From NCBI GenBank assembly GCA_963691655.1, contig OY829328.1, positions 69,444,400 to 69,508,399 of the forward strand: DNA of 64,000 nucleotides, read 5' to 3'. The notes below the pieces were generated by a model that saw only the letters and a list, made by a program, of their open reading frames with translations, made no database searches and had not been told where the DNA came from. Shown here piece by piece: positions 37,501 to 46,009 of this stretch (position 1 is its first letter; each line of letters begins with the position of its first letter). The position numbers were made by a program, and so were the translations under genes. This DNA is from Toxonevra muliebris. Lineage: Eukaryota; Arthropoda; Insecta; Diptera; Pallopteridae.

Positions 37501-38181
37501 CAGCCAATTTTTAGTTAACTGCTAATAAATAAGCTTTAAGGTTTTTCTGAAAAACTGCATTAGATCTTTGGGATTTAAGATTTTTCTGCTGCAGTGGCAA
37601 GTGGTCAAAACTGTAATAGCGCATTTTACTAATTTCTTAAGTATAGAAAGCTTTGAAGTTTGTCTAATTAATTGACTAGTGAGCAAAATTTTGTTCAAGC
37701 TTTAATATTTTTTATTCAAAAACTCATGCTCCCCGCACAAGCTTGCCGCTCGTCACTCTTGCACAGTTCTGTTGATTTCTATACCAATCAGCTTACTGTT
37801 GCTATTCCTATATTCACTGCTCTTGCAGATATTATTTACACACATAAAAATATAAGGAAATATTTTTAAATAACTTTTATCTTCTAGATATCGGTTTCGC
37901 CTGACAGTCGCAACACTTCGTGGGTCTCGTTCGATGGGCGCAATCGTCAGGAACTTTTCCATGGTGATAGCTTGCGTGTCACCACATCAATTTATCCAGT
38001 ACCCAGTATATGTGCTCAGGATCAAATATCCGATTGGTTTGATTCGCTGGCTGAATGTTTGCATTGGAATGTGCGCAAGAAGCAAAAATGTCTGGATGAG
38101 CTTTCGGACTTGACTGCTTCATGTTCAGAGGATACACTGGATGAGTTAGAACGCGGTAGCGATCCATTATTGGATAGTTAG
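14453..38181 (+). CDS. NADK: NAD kinase, long isoform (6 coding exons)
   Basis: Phosphorylates NAD+ to NADP+ using ATP, supplying cytosolic NADP(H) for biosynthesis and redox defence. Join 14453-14877, 33897-33980, 34057-34290, 35800-36205, 36272-36529 and 37888-38181: 1701 nt, 566 aa, frame kept at every junction and GT-AG at every intron. Family landmarks are all visible: [15 protein letters not shown] (end of exon 2 into exon 3), the diphosphate-binding GGDGT at residues 265-269, [13 protein letters not shown] (about 286-298), LNEVVIDRG (385-393), TPTGSTAYA (422-430), [13 protein letters not shown] in exon 5 and the C-terminal HWNVRKKQ. The order and spacing match animal cytosolic NADK, which is about 450 aa; the extra length lies in a His-rich N-terminus (six-His runs at 36-41 and 112-117) and a Gln/Ser/Asn-rich loop with eight Gln at 340-347. 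Introns carry LINE and MITE debris and a tRNA gene. Identity is near certain; the N-terminal exon choice is less so. Confidence 0.95.
14885..15780. other. NAD kinase intron 1, non-repetitive part
   Basis: AT-rich intronic DNA directly after exon A. No other feature is supported. Confidence 0.5.
15790..16165 (+). mobile_element. LINE 3'-end-like fragment
   Basis: A GC-richer island containing GGTGAGACGG twice (15866 and 15991), and GTCGCCTCTTCCGACAGGCA followed by ACCGCGG and TTCTAGCCCTCTTCC. This resembles the 3' part of dipteran non-LTR retrotransposons from general knowledge. No reading frame survives. The class is uncertain. Confidence 0.4.
17414..17682. mobile_element. Short inverted-repeat element (MITE), 269 bp
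   Basis: GTCAGGGTCAGAACACTG at 17414-17431 is inverted as CGGTGTTCTGACCCTAAC at 17665-17682, with 16 of 18 positions matching. A third related end, CACTGTCCGACCCTGAT, occurs at about 18009-18025, so the original element may have been about 610 bp. The lysine-rich open stretch inside (17452-17742) crosses the element end and is probably not a gene. Confidence 0.55.
18621..18630 (-). terminator. Pol III terminator of tRNA-Asp
   Basis: Ten A on the + strand, read as ten T on the tRNA strand, 18 nt after the mature 3' end. This is the standard RNA polymerase III stop signal. Confidence 0.75.
18649..18720 (-). tRNA. tRNA-Asp-GUC: tRNA-Asp (anticodon GUC)
   Basis: The - strand reads TCCTCGATAGTATAGTGGTC... 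and ends ...CGGGGAG, 72 nt. The acceptor stem pairs TCCTCGA with TCGGGGA (one T-G wobble), and the discriminator base is G73. The anticodon arm presents GTC (complement at 18685-18687) in the loop CTGTCAC between CCCGC and GCGGG. Box A lies in the D arm, and box B is GGTTCAATTCC. Ten T residues about 18 nt downstream on the - strand (18621-18630) are a pol III terminator. The gene sits inside the large first intron of NAD kinase, transcribed in the opposite direction. No intron, and all stems intact, so it is probably functional. Confidence 0.96.
18730..19970. other. NAD kinase intron 1, no further features
   Basis: AT-rich with long T and A runs. A copy of ATAACAAAACTCTCTCTC near 18850 is simple sequence. 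No gene is supported. Confidence 0.5.
19972..21500 (-). pseudogene. Jockey-superfamily LINE, 5'-truncated, RT and RNase H remnants
   Basis: On the - strand, from right to left: an RT block reading [20 protein letters not shown] then [24 protein letters not shown]; RNase H at 20675-20379 with [20 protein letters not shown] then IARQG; then [16 protein letters not shown] and [17 protein letters not shown], the C-terminal Cys/His motif of this clade. It ends at TTAGGTTAGGTTATTGTGG on the + strand. The RT catalytic core is deleted, and frames shift several times. A dead copy inside NAD kinase intron 1, antisense to the gene. Confidence 0.85.
21505..24855. other. NAD kinase intron 1, AT-rich, simple repeats only
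   Basis: Contains two direct copies of TTTAATTCAAATTGAAT near 22674-22707, a short hairpin CCGGTGT/ACACCGG at 23122-23144, and (TG)n at 23351-23365. No gene could be supported. Confidence 0.5.
24862..25612. mobile_element. About 750-bp DNA element with TIRs (non-autonomous)
   Basis: Left end: GAGAGAGTGGGTGGTCCTAA then GTTGGCAC (24865-24892). Right end: GTGCCGACTTAGGACCACTC then TCCCCC (about 25586-25611). They are inverted copies with few differences, and GTTAAAAC lies just inside both. The interior has no transposase. Probably a MITE of an autonomous family elsewhere in the genome. Confidence 0.65.
25615..26595. other. NAD kinase intron 1 interval
   Basis: A Cys-containing open stretch at 26019-26378 (119 codons) has no recognisable domain and no splice context. 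I treat it as chance. No other feature is supported. Confidence 0.4.
26596..26810. mobile_element. piggyBac-type MITE flanked by TTAA
   Basis: A 207-bp element (26600-26806) lies between TTAA at 26596-26599 and TTAA at 26807-26810. The ends CCTTAGGAAGGCAACA and TGTTGCCTTTCAAATG are imperfect inverted repeats. TTAA target duplication is the hallmark of piggyBac elements. Near the right end lies the perfect dyad GGGGTGAC-TG-GTCACCCC (26773-26790). No coding capacity. Confidence 0.7.
26828..26903. repeat. Near-perfect 27-bp stem hairpin with 22-nt loop
   Basis: CGTCGCCTGAGAATTGATTT then GGCGTAT (26828-26854) is the inverted copy of 26877-26903 with one mismatch at base 10 of the stem. The loop is 26855-26876. 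Size and shape resemble a small pre-miRNA or a recent inverted repeat. Expression cannot be judged from the sequence. Confidence 0.8.
26910..28400. other. NAD kinase intron 1 interval
   Basis: AT-rich. No gene or recognisable element is supported. Confidence 0.45.
28398..28930. repeat. Dispersed repeat related to 53190-53400
   Basis: The segment 28522-28553 contains CTTTAAACGCGTTTTTCTCG. Its reverse complement is nearly identical to TCGAGAAAAACGCGATTAAA at 53199-53218. The block runs from GGGGGAAGGCCACTGTGACG to about CCACGGCAACGCCCATATC. No coding capacity. Probably an old DNA-element family, but unclassified. Confidence 0.5.
28950..29555 (+). pseudogene. LINE (Jockey-superfamily) RT end and RNase H remnant
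   Basis: + strand fragments in mixed frames read [16 protein letters not shown] (RT C-terminus, about 28972), then [20 protein letters not shown] near 29130, then [19 protein letters not shown] at about 29344 (start of RNase H), and finally [11 protein letters not shown] near 29506, the RNase H Asp motif. Multiple frameshifts and stops; non-functional. Same orientation as NAD kinase, within its first intron. Confidence 0.7.
29560..31055. other. Intron interval upstream of exon B
   Basis: Includes (GT)n at about 29917-29929 and, at 30565-30640, a GC-richer stretch with CCGCTCTCAGCGG. The composition changes near 30550-30830, as may be expected upstream of a promoter, but no specific element is identified. 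Confidence 0.4.
31060..31282 (+). promoter_or_regulatory. Candidate start region for NAD kinase exon B
   Basis: TCAGTA at 31095-31100 resembles an arthropod initiator and lies 186 nt before the exon B ATG, after a CAG/CAA-rich stretch. No downstream promoter element is visible at +28. The intervening sequence is A/T-rich and could serve as a 5' UTR. Confidence 0.3.
31283..31479 (+). CDS. NADK: NAD kinase alternative first coding exon B
   Basis: ATG at 31283 opens 65 codons plus two bases ([20 protein letters not shown]..., then an Asn-rich stretch ending ALRAL). Ending at AG|GTCAAAG gives the same phase as exon A, and joining to 33897 reads [13 protein letters not shown]. This agrees with the RRTRSL sequence expected from animal NADK even better than exon A does. 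The resulting isoform would be 490 aa. The donor is weak (GTCAAA rather than GTAAGT), and the reading frame stays open to a stop at 31526-31528, so an unspliced small ORF is the alternative. A TCAGTA initiator-like site at 31095-31100 could be its own start site. The exon is Gln- and Asn-rich with no domain of its own. Confidence 0.55.
31536..31567. repeat. (TA)n microsatellite
   Basis: About 16 AT units, directly after the exon B reading frame. Confidence 0.95.
31570..33080. other. Intron between exon B and exon 2
   Basis: AT-rich. Contains loosely repeated GAT-rich words (TATCGATA, TCAGTATCG, ATTCGATTCGTATCC), suggesting an old repeat. No gene is supported. Confidence 0.4.
33085..33620 (+). 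repeat. Second array of the 12-bp GGTCTGAATTTT repeat
   Basis: Same degenerate word as 12965-13800 (GGTCTGAGTTTTAGT, GGTCTGAATTTTTGTTTGA, GTCTGAATTTAAG), about 0.5 kb long. It ends about 280 bp before NAD kinase exon 2. No coding capacity. Confidence 0.75.
33897..33980 (+). CDS. NADK: NAD kinase coding exon 2 (shared)
   Basis: This 84-nt exon follows the acceptor TTTACAG and ends at AT|GTAAAT. It reads [18 protein letters not shown] and then RIMKNPAMV, corresponding to the human NADK segment from RTRSL to the start of IQDPASQR. Phase 2 in and phase 2 out. It is the first exon common to both predicted isoforms. Confidence 0.9.
34057..34290 (+). CDS. NADK: NAD kinase coding exon 3
   Basis: Follows the acceptor ATAACAG and ends at the strong donor AA|GTAAGTG. 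It reads [18 protein letters not shown], then [10 protein letters not shown], then a helix and strand ending KEKLVTFK. This is the first beta-alpha unit of the NADK Rossmann-like N-terminal domain. 234 nt, phase kept. Confidence 0.93.
34715..35440 (-). pseudogene. LINE (Jockey/I-like) remnant in NAD kinase intron 3
   Basis: On the - strand, from right to left: [14 protein letters not shown], then [16 protein letters not shown] and [16 protein letters not shown], which correspond to the RT C-terminal blocks. Then [20 protein letters not shown] and [11 protein letters not shown], the RNase H core. The frame is broken several times. Antisense to NAD kinase, and probably a neutral intronic insertion. 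Confidence 0.75.
35800..36205 (+). CDS. NADK: NAD kinase coding exon 4 (GGDGT motif, polyQ loop)
   Basis: Follows the acceptor TTTTTCCAG and ends at TTG|GTGAGT. It carries the signature [10 protein letters not shown], in which the Asp of GGDG is required for catalysis in the family, followed by [18 protein letters not shown]. After the LRSRL strand comes a low-complexity insert (eight Gln, then Asn/Ser-rich sequence) where human NADK has a different variable loop. The loop lies between conserved strands and probably extends from the surface. Confidence 0.95.
36272..36529 (+). CDS. NADK: NAD kinase coding exon 5 (TPTGSTAY motif)
   Basis: Follows the acceptor TTTGTAG and ends at AAG|GTAATT, exactly 86 codons, phase 0 on both sides. 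It reads [10 protein letters not shown], then [20 protein letters not shown], then [17 protein letters not shown]. This holds the NAD-binding and active-site loops of the C-terminal beta-sandwich domain. The frame stays open into the intron until a stop at 36557-36559, so intron retention would truncate the enzyme here. Confidence 0.95.
36530..37887 (+). other. NAD kinase intron 5 with an internal direct repeat
   Basis: A 56-bp segment at 36859-36914 recurs at 37435-37490 in the same orientation with two differences (core: CTGAAGTTGAGAGAATTT, then ACAACAATCTACTGCTACTG). The remaining intron is AT-rich without other features. Confidence 0.7.
37888..38181 (+). CDS. NADK: NAD kinase last coding exon
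   Basis: Follows the acceptor CTTCTAG and reads [18 protein letters not shown], then [20 protein letters not shown], an acidic Ser/Glu-rich tail and the stop TAG at 38179-38181. The block from SWVSFDGR to HWNVRKKQ is the conserved C-terminal end of animal NADK. The acidic tail is variable in the family; human NADK also ends in an acidic run. Confidence 0.95.
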   Translation: MSVSPDSRNTSWVSFDGRNRQELFHGDSLRVTTSIYPVPSICAQDQISDWFDSLAECLHWNVRKKQKCLDELSDLTASCSEDTLDELERGSDPLLDS

Positions 38182-38855
38182 ATTTAAGAATTCAAAACAA
38201 ACAAAAAAAACTAAAAAGGAAGAAGTTAAGGTTTTTGTAAATGTGAAAGCTTTAAGCTTTGAATGAAAAAAGAAAGTAAAAGCCAAAAACAGTAAAAAAT
38301 CAAACAAAAAAAGAAAATGAAGTTTGTTGCCAATTAGCATAATCTTTTTTTTTTATTATATGAAAATGTTATAAAGTTGTAAAAAAAAGAATATAATTTT
38401 TTTTTTGTTACAAAAGAAAAGCTTTAAAGCTTTCGTGAACTTGTTTTTAATCTAAAAGTTATAGTGAAAGTTTCTAAATGTTATTTTTATTATAAAGATT
38501 GGAAATTGGAATTAAAGCTCAAATTGTCTTTATCTATTTGAACAAATTACAATAATTAGCAATAATATATTAAACGAAAGCAGTTTTTTACTACACTATA
38601 AAATCCTTAAATTTTTTTTTGTTATTGTTCCCGCTTAGCAGCTTTAGTTGTTGTAATTTGTAAGCAATGAATAATATTTTGAATATAGTCTGCGCATGTG
38701 CAATTTTTAAATTGTAGTAAAAATAAATCTAAAATTATTGAAATTTAATTTAGCATCTAATTTAATTAAAATTTATTGAACAATGTTTTTTACTTCTATT
38801 TACATTGTTATGGTAGCAAAGCAATCTTAAGCAAAATAAAAGTCTGTAATTATAT
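38182..38855 (+). other. NADK: NAD kinase 3' UTR with candidate poly(A) signals
   Basis: Non-coding, very AT-rich sequence directly after the stop codon. AATAAA hexamers occur at about 38722 and 38835, with further copies near 38935. Which one is used cannot be told from sequence. No other gene follows for many kilobases. Confidence 0.5.
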
Positions 38856-38859
38856 TTAC

Positions 38860-40435
38860 ATAATATGTTTATAAGCTCATAAAAGAAATTACATAACAAA
38901 TTGTTACTTAAAAAGTACTTTCTTTTTCTTTTTAAATAAAAATTGAAAAATAAATGAAGAAAATTTATTGAGTTTAAAAAATTTATGAAATTTCTATAGT
39001 AGTTAAACTAATTGAAAATTCTAAAACTATTTTGAAAATGTTAAATAATTTGTTTGGATTTAGTGTGCTCTGCTTAAAAACTTTGTTTGTTTATAATTAG
39101 CTTAGTGTTTATTTCACAATTAGTAGCATAGTTTATTTTTTATTTTATTTTTCTATTTTTACAAATTATATACCATATAAAGTTATAAAATACTCTTCTT
39201 TATTGAAAAGAAAAAAAATATATACGGAACTTTTGTAAAATCTTGGAGTTTCATTTTGTAAACTTTTTTAATAAGATATGAATTTGGAAGTCAAACTAAT
39301 AGAAATTTAAAAAAATAACAAATAAAAATGGTTTTATAAATAAAAGCAAATTGATTTTCTATTGGAGGAAAAGTTGATAAACCGTGTGAATCAGTGGCAT
39401 AGATACGGTTTTGGAATGGGAGTGGGGGGCTGAAGGGCGGGCGAAGATATTGTATACATCCACATATATTTTTCAAAGCAACGAAAATAGTTTAGTGTTT
39501 GTACTTGCACACCCTCAAAGTCAGCTCGTGTGTCTAATGTGTTCATTCGATTTGAAATGTTTCCGAAGCCGAAGAAACTTTATCTTTGATAATCTTTAAT
39601 ATCATATCGTAGCTCATTGCAACCGCACCAATTGATAGCTTTACAATAGGCTAGAGATGCACATTTTACTCCCAACTAATTTTTGAAAAACGCCATAAAT
39701 ATGCAAGTCTATTGCACCAATAAAACCTAAGATATCCTGGTTAGTTTTGCATCTGGGATAGTTTAAGTGTTCAACGACTTATAGTAAAATTGTCTGTAGA
39801 ATATTTTTATGAAACCTGTTAACCTTTTATATCTAATATCTACACGTCGTGCGATGAGCTTAGCAATTCAAGTTCATATACAGTGATGGGGAACTAGGTG
39901 ACACATCCCATACATTCTTTCATGGTATAAGGTGGCAATTAGAAAGAAATGCCTTGGTAAGCAGGGTTAACCCATTCACCTCTGATTGTGTAATCAGGAT
40001 CAAGCTTAAGAGAGAAGAAAACTGGTATTAAGTGAGAATAAAAAGAAGCGGGGTCAGGACGCAGGTATATCAACGATAGTCTAGTTGGGATGACAACGAA
40101 CAACACCTTGAAGTAATGCGAAAGTGGTTCCAGGGCTGCAGTAAGTCCAACGAGAAAGAGGAGGGTGATGGGATGCAATCCTAACCTACACAGGCTATGA
40201 GATTTATGTTCTTATCCGCAGTAATGTTCTTATGTTCTTATCAATTGAGTAAAAGAGTGAGGTAGAAAAATTAAAAATCTTTCATTTTTAAATCGCTCCG
40301 ATGTTGATGGTCTCAAAAGTACAAAGTTTCACGGTTAGCTGTATGCCCTGTCTTTAGCAGCTGGCATCGCCCTTGTTGCGCCAATGTTCGTTTGATTGGC
40401 AACAACAAATCGATTTGATTTCCACATCAGTGCGT
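38860..40435. other. Intergenic interval after NAD kinase
   Basis: 39890-40200 is less AT-rich and may be an old transposon fragment, but no protein motif is readable. No gene is supported. Confidence 0.4.
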
Positions 40436-43400
40436 ATGTACAATAATGTTACACGTACAGTTATTACTGTATTGTACTGTAATTTTGACCTCCGTGCAGT
40501 ACGACAGTAATTAGTGAAAAAATACAGTAATTTGAAAATATTAAGTTGTACTATGCTCAGAACTTTTTTGGTAAAACTATTTTAAATTCTACTATTTTAT
40601 ATTTGTAAAAATATTTAACCCGCTAGTAGGCAGGACCGTCTTCAGACGGGCAACGGCTTAATACAATTTTAAATATGTGTAACATTTTTTTATGTGTATT
40701 TATGCCATTCAGTAAATAGATGAAAACCGGAACTACACGTCGCGTAGCTTCAGTATGCTGTGCGTTGTTTCGTTTTAGTTTTATCGCCAGTTGAAGATCA
40801 GATTTCGAGTAATTTACGAAAAAACATTATATGGGGTAATTTTGATTATTGAAAAAATTATTTATAGTTGTTTGTTGGAGCTGAAAAAGATGTTAGAAAG
40901 TAGGGAATTGATTATATTTTACATTTATGTAACTTGAATACATAATAATTTTCATTTATCGGGAATACATGCTTTTTGATGGACCACCTATTTTTTCACT
41001 TCAAGCTAAAATAAAGACGCCAATTCGACTTTCGATTTCATTTCCGAGTATTATGCATTAAAATCAAGTAATCTTCATATTTTTTATTGCTAAAAAAAAT
41101 TGGTCTATTAGAGGGTTAGTATAAGTGCAGAAAAAAATATAAGAGCCTATTTTGAAATCAGCGTTTAGTTTAAGTTGAAATAGTACAGCAGAAATATCCT
41201 TTATTCGTTGATTTATCAATATGCCCTTGATTTATTACTAACTTTAAACTATGATATAAATATAAATAAATGAACAGCAAAGTGATTATGTTTAAATTAT
41301 ATGAAATTTATTTATATAATGCATATCTTTTATTAATTTTTAAGGAAATAAATAAATCCAAATCTAAAATAAAAATATAAATAATAATTTTAAATAGAAC
41401 AAAAAAATTTATTAATTCTTTAATCAACTTTGTTTTTTTTTTTTTTTGTAAATATTTACATATTACCACGTTTACATAAACACATTTTCAATGGTGTCTG
41501 TCTGTCAGTCTATTTGTCTGTCGGGTGGAATTTTGCAAAAGATTTTAAATTAATTTTCCGATGAGCTAGAGACTTGAAACTTTAAATGTGGCTCAGAACT
41601 GAATTACAATGCTATATGAAACATATCACATAAAATATATATAAATATAATATAATATAAAATATTTGCGTTTAGTTATTAACAGACACAATAATTATAG
41701 TACAGCATGCTTTCAGGCTGGTGTATAAATGTATGGTTTTGAAAAGTGGATATTTGTCAATAAGATTCATTAATCAAAGCATTGCATTCATCGTTTTTCG
41801 ATTCAATAGTAGTTTTTTCAGTACACTTTAAGGTTCGGAAATACGTTAGTACATAAGGAAGATTTTTAGTGCACTTTCATACAAGTAATTCTTTTTATGT
41901 GCTATTATTTCAAAGAAAAATAAAACTGTGCAACACAGAAAATTTACAAAGGCTTAGACATAAATATATAGTTGTTGGATTGACAGTAAAAAATTTCACA
42001 CATACAGAACTAAAAAGCAGAAAATAATAATTTAAATAAAAAAAAATTTTAATATACCACATTTTCCCTAGTCCCACAGAGATTTATAACCTCATACAGA
42101 TTACTAACACCATACAGATTGTCCTAAAAATTTGTAATTGTGAGTTTTAGTGGGTATGAAAATTCCTGCATGATTTAAAACAAAAAACGTGGGACCCATA
42201 TGGGTAGAGATACAACTACTAGCTACTTAGGTGAACTATTCATCCATCAATTTCCTATTGCATGCGACCCACTCTGTTATTTTATAGAAAAACACAAAAT
42301 CTACGCTTTCAATGAAGCCAAATATTCTAGAACGTTTTAAATCGGAATGGACTCAAATGAAGCAAACGCTAAATACCAAAAAAAATTCTTCAACAGCATT
42401 AATTTTTTATAAATACTCCTTTAAAATAAAACTTTTATTACATGCTGTCACTGCAATACTATATTGTTTTTTTTTTTTAATGTATGCTGTTACTGTAGGT
42501 TGCTGTTGTTGTTCTGGTTGTTTTTTCTGTTTCTGTTGTTTTTGCTGTTGCTTTTAGTTTAACATATGTATATACTTAATACATAATTTTTAATTAATGA
42601 TACAAATATAATAACATTTTCAATTATAATTTAACTATATTTTTGTGTGTATATTGAATACTTTTCTTGTTTTTTGTTTTTAGGTTTTCTTATAGTATTT
42701 GCAATTGTTTTTATACTCAAATTATATTTTTTTGGTTTCAGTTTTATTTTATGTAATTTTGAAATTACTAATTATTAAAAATTAATTTAAAAACTTGTTT
42801 GCTTATTTTGATTTTTGCTTGTAGAATTACAAATTTTTATTTTTGTTAATTAATCTATGTACTTTTTAATTGTTTTTCTTTTAATAGATGTTAATAACAC
42901 TGCCGTGCAAATTTTCTGTGGTCAAAAACTTTCAATCACGTCACGTTTTCGAGAAAAAAGATATTGAAATCCCTAAAAATAGCATTTTTGGCCATTTTTG
43001 GAAAATTGTGGAGCTGAATCCTGACGTGCTACAAACTTTGCTAATATCAAAAATTAAAGGCTGGAGCCTTTAGACAAATTGTTCGCATGCGCCCTTAGAG
43101 CAGGGGAGCACAAAAAAATGTACGCAGAACTAATTTCTTCTTACACCCTAAATTCGTTCGCAATATTTGACCCGCCATTTTCGGACAGTTATGCTATAGC
43201 GCACACAACGTAAGCATGTGAGGCTTTTCACTAATTTGGGACCGGATTTTTAAAAGAATTACATCATAGCAGTTTTGAACATGATTTTTTCGTACTTATA
43301 TATTTCTTAAAACAACTTTTAAATTTTGGACTGTGGAACTTATGCCATGGTATGCTCCACGTCAGCATCATTTTGGCAGGGTCGCCGTTATATTAATTTG

Positions 43401-44114
43401 ATTTGCTCCCAACATGAGGGGTTATCATTTGCTCCTTCTTTTTTTTTAAATTCATTGTCTTAATATATTTCTATCGGTTTACGTCCATGTTTTTTCGTGA
43501 CAAACAGGGCAAAAAAGAAAAATGTTTCCATTTGTGCTAAAAATTTCATTCATAAAATATAGGCCATTAAAAATATGTAGTAAACGATTAAAAAGGAGTA
43601 ATGGGTAGAAAACACTAAAAAAAAAGCAGTTATTACTTAGAAAAAGGCACTAAAACAGTGAAAAATGCAAATTTTTTGAAAAATAACAACAAAAAAAGGC
43701 AAAATAAAATTTATATATCTGAAATCAGAGGGGCTTGAAACGAGTATATATTTTATGAGCCATCATATAGAATTTCGCAGAAAAAAAGAGAATTCCTCAT
43801 AATCCGTTCCCTGGCTATTAATTTTTTTGTTGTTTTTGATAGTAAATATAAGTTTGTTTTTCGGTAAAAACCGTAGTTTTACTTCATTTTTCAAACGTAC
43901 AGTAATTTAACCAAAAAAAGAAGTAATTTATTTTTTTTTTTAAACAATAATTTGAAATTATAAATGTAACAGCACTGCGTATGTGTAACAATTAATTATT
44001 TTCACCTCATCATGTTACCTTAAAATTATATCCTAAAAGTATGCAACAAATATGTGGTGGTTGAGAGCGAAAGAAAGGTTTTTTATTTTTCATATGACGT
44101 CAAGTCTTGTGCGC

Positions 44115-44241
44115 CTTGTTATTTTAGCCTTCACTGTCAGAAAAAGTTTAGATTTTGACAAAGTCTTCGTTGCCTGTACATATTTAGGCAGAAAAGAAAC
44201 TGTTATTTTAGCCTTCACTGTGGAAAAAGACTTAGATTTTG
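44115..44241 (+). repeat. Direct repeat of about 40 bp, in frame
   Basis: GTTATTTTAGCCTTCACTGT followed by GAAAAAG..TTAGATTTTG occurs twice, 83 bp apart, within an open stretch (44052-44282) so that VILAFTVxKxLDF appears twice. The reading frame is otherwise unrecognised. Confidence 0.6.
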
Positions 44242-44325
44242 GGACCATCCATATTCCTTCCGTTCGTTTCTATTTCATATAACCTTTAATTTTCATTTCT
44301 TCGTTTTGCTCGAGTCTTCTAACAG

Positions 44326-45459
44326 TGCACTATGGGTGAAATTCCCACATTTTCTGGCCAAAACCTCATAACACACTTTTTCTATAGGGAAATTTTGCGT
44401 AGATTCTGAAAATGTTATTTGTTTTTTCGTGTCGACTAGGTCTACTGAGATATTGAAAAAATAGCGCAATAGGGAGAATTAAGTATATAAAAATAGTATT
44501 CCGCTCCTCGGCGCCTCTAAGAATCCTTAAAAAAAAATAGCGAACTCTGCAAAGTATTAAGATATTCATTTTATTTTGATTCCTAATACTGCTGCTTTGC
44601 GAAATTATTATCCAAAAAGAATGGTACGGCCTCATTAAGAGAAAGCGGTGTCGGTAATTTATCTTCCGTGAACAGTACTTTTCTAATTTTAGAAGCTCGA
44701 TTTGGGTACTGAATACAATTCTTCAAGACAGTTGCAAATCTTTATTACCTTGTTTCCAAACTGACGTACTATCTGCAATAATCAATAAATTACATTCATT
44801 AAGAGTTTGCTTGCACACTTCTAATGCATCTCTTCTATTTTCACAGTCCGGCACCGACGATCCCAATGCAAGTTCTGGACGTCAAACTTTTGATTCTGGT
44901 AACTTACAACACGGAATCTTTCGCCTTTTTTTAAACATTTTCGAATGCCATATTTCAAATAATTTTTTATTTAAAAATTAAATTTTTTTGAAGAGATGCA
45001 AGTAGATGCAGATCAAATTAGTTTGCTTATAAGTAGAATTAATTGCTTAAACAAAAAAATATATCGCGTGTGGTGCAAAGTGGTGCCGTTTTTTTGTAGG
45101 CCTACCCAAAGTTTACTGAAAAAAAGTGATGAACGTAAGTAAGGTCATTGCAAAAAAACTGAACTTATTGCTAACACGATGCAAATATTTAGCATTTTCT
45201 CAGAAATTTAGTTTTCTTAATATTTGTAGTATTATCCGTTTTTTTTTTAAATTTTTTTATGCACGAATATAGGGAAATATTAACCTTTTTTAATTTCATA
45301 TGCCTGCCGTTTAGTGTAGTGATGTTTTAAAAACAAAACAAGTTCTAGTCCGTTGGGTTTGGGGTGTCTACTTTACACAAAGGTTAAAGGCATTGCTCTT
45401 TTGAAGATCTAATTTTTGAGGTTTTGGCCAGAAAAACTGATCAATTTCCCCATAGTGCA
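44326..45459. mobile_element. Nested 1.13-kb element, TIRs starting TGCACTATGGG
   Basis: TGCACTATGGGTGAAATT then TTTTCTGGCCAAAACCTC (44326-44367) is inverted at 45418-45459 (GAGGTTTTGGCCAGAAAAAC, then AATTTCCCCATAGTGCA). About 36 of 42 bases agree. An internal - strand stretch reads PDCENRRDALEVCKQTLNEC then NLLIIADSTSVWKQGN before a stop (44730-44855); I do not recognise it. CACTA at the ends recalls the CMC (CACTA/Chapaev) group, but this is inference only. Confidence 0.55.
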
Positions 45460-46009
45460 TAGGTGGGAAAGTACTTACTTATGAGGCGTCAACGTAAGTA
45501 TGACCTTGTTTTTTAAAGCAACTGTACAAAAAGCTTTAATACAAAAATTACATATTTTCACTTCCAAGCGTAGTAAGTAAATATTTCTTTCTAAATTACT
45601 GTACTTTTCCACAAATTACTGCCCTACTGTATGTGGATCAAAATTACTCTATAGCACATTACAGTAATTACTGAACGTGTAACATCACTATTGTAAGTAA
45701 ATATTAAAAAAAACATATTAATGAAATAGAACACACATACATACGTACATACATATGTACATAATTGCAATAATATTGTACTACTTTGGTGACTGACAAT
45801 GACACTGATATAGAAGAATTTTACTACCGCAGCAGACACTTTACAGCGGAAAGCACTTAACATTGTCGCTGCTGTAGCTGTTGTTCCTGCCGCTCACAAG
45901 GATTAAAATCGAATTCCACTAATGTATACATACAAATGTATATACATAGAGAGTAAACTATTATCCTTTTTAAGCAGGACACGCGTAACAAATCAGCCTT
46001 AGAAGTATG

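Larger units (their letters stand above)
40439..45696. mobile_element. 5.26-kb element bounded by about 100-bp terminal inverted repeats
   Basis: The left end at 40439-40550 (TACAATA, ATGTTACACGTACAGT, ATTACTGTA, ATTTTGA, GACAGTAATTAGTGAAAAAA, TACAGTAATTTGAAA) is matched in inverted order by 45590-45696 (CTGTACTTTTCCACAAATTA, CTGCCCTACTGTATG, ATCAAAATTAC, CAGTAATTACTGAACGTGTA, ACAT, TATTGTA). The identity is high over about 100 bp. The interior has no intact transposase. It contains a 61-codon open stretch (42888-43073), a duplicated segment at 44117/44200 and a nested element at 44326-45459. No clear target-site duplication is visible. Superfamily unknown. Confidence 0.6.

Noticed and set aside
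42450..42557. Cys-rich open stretch ending GCCCCSGCFFCFCCFCCCF
   Set aside because: It is a TGTTGT/TGCTGT simple repeat read in one frame, with no signal or cysteine spacing of a known peptide family.
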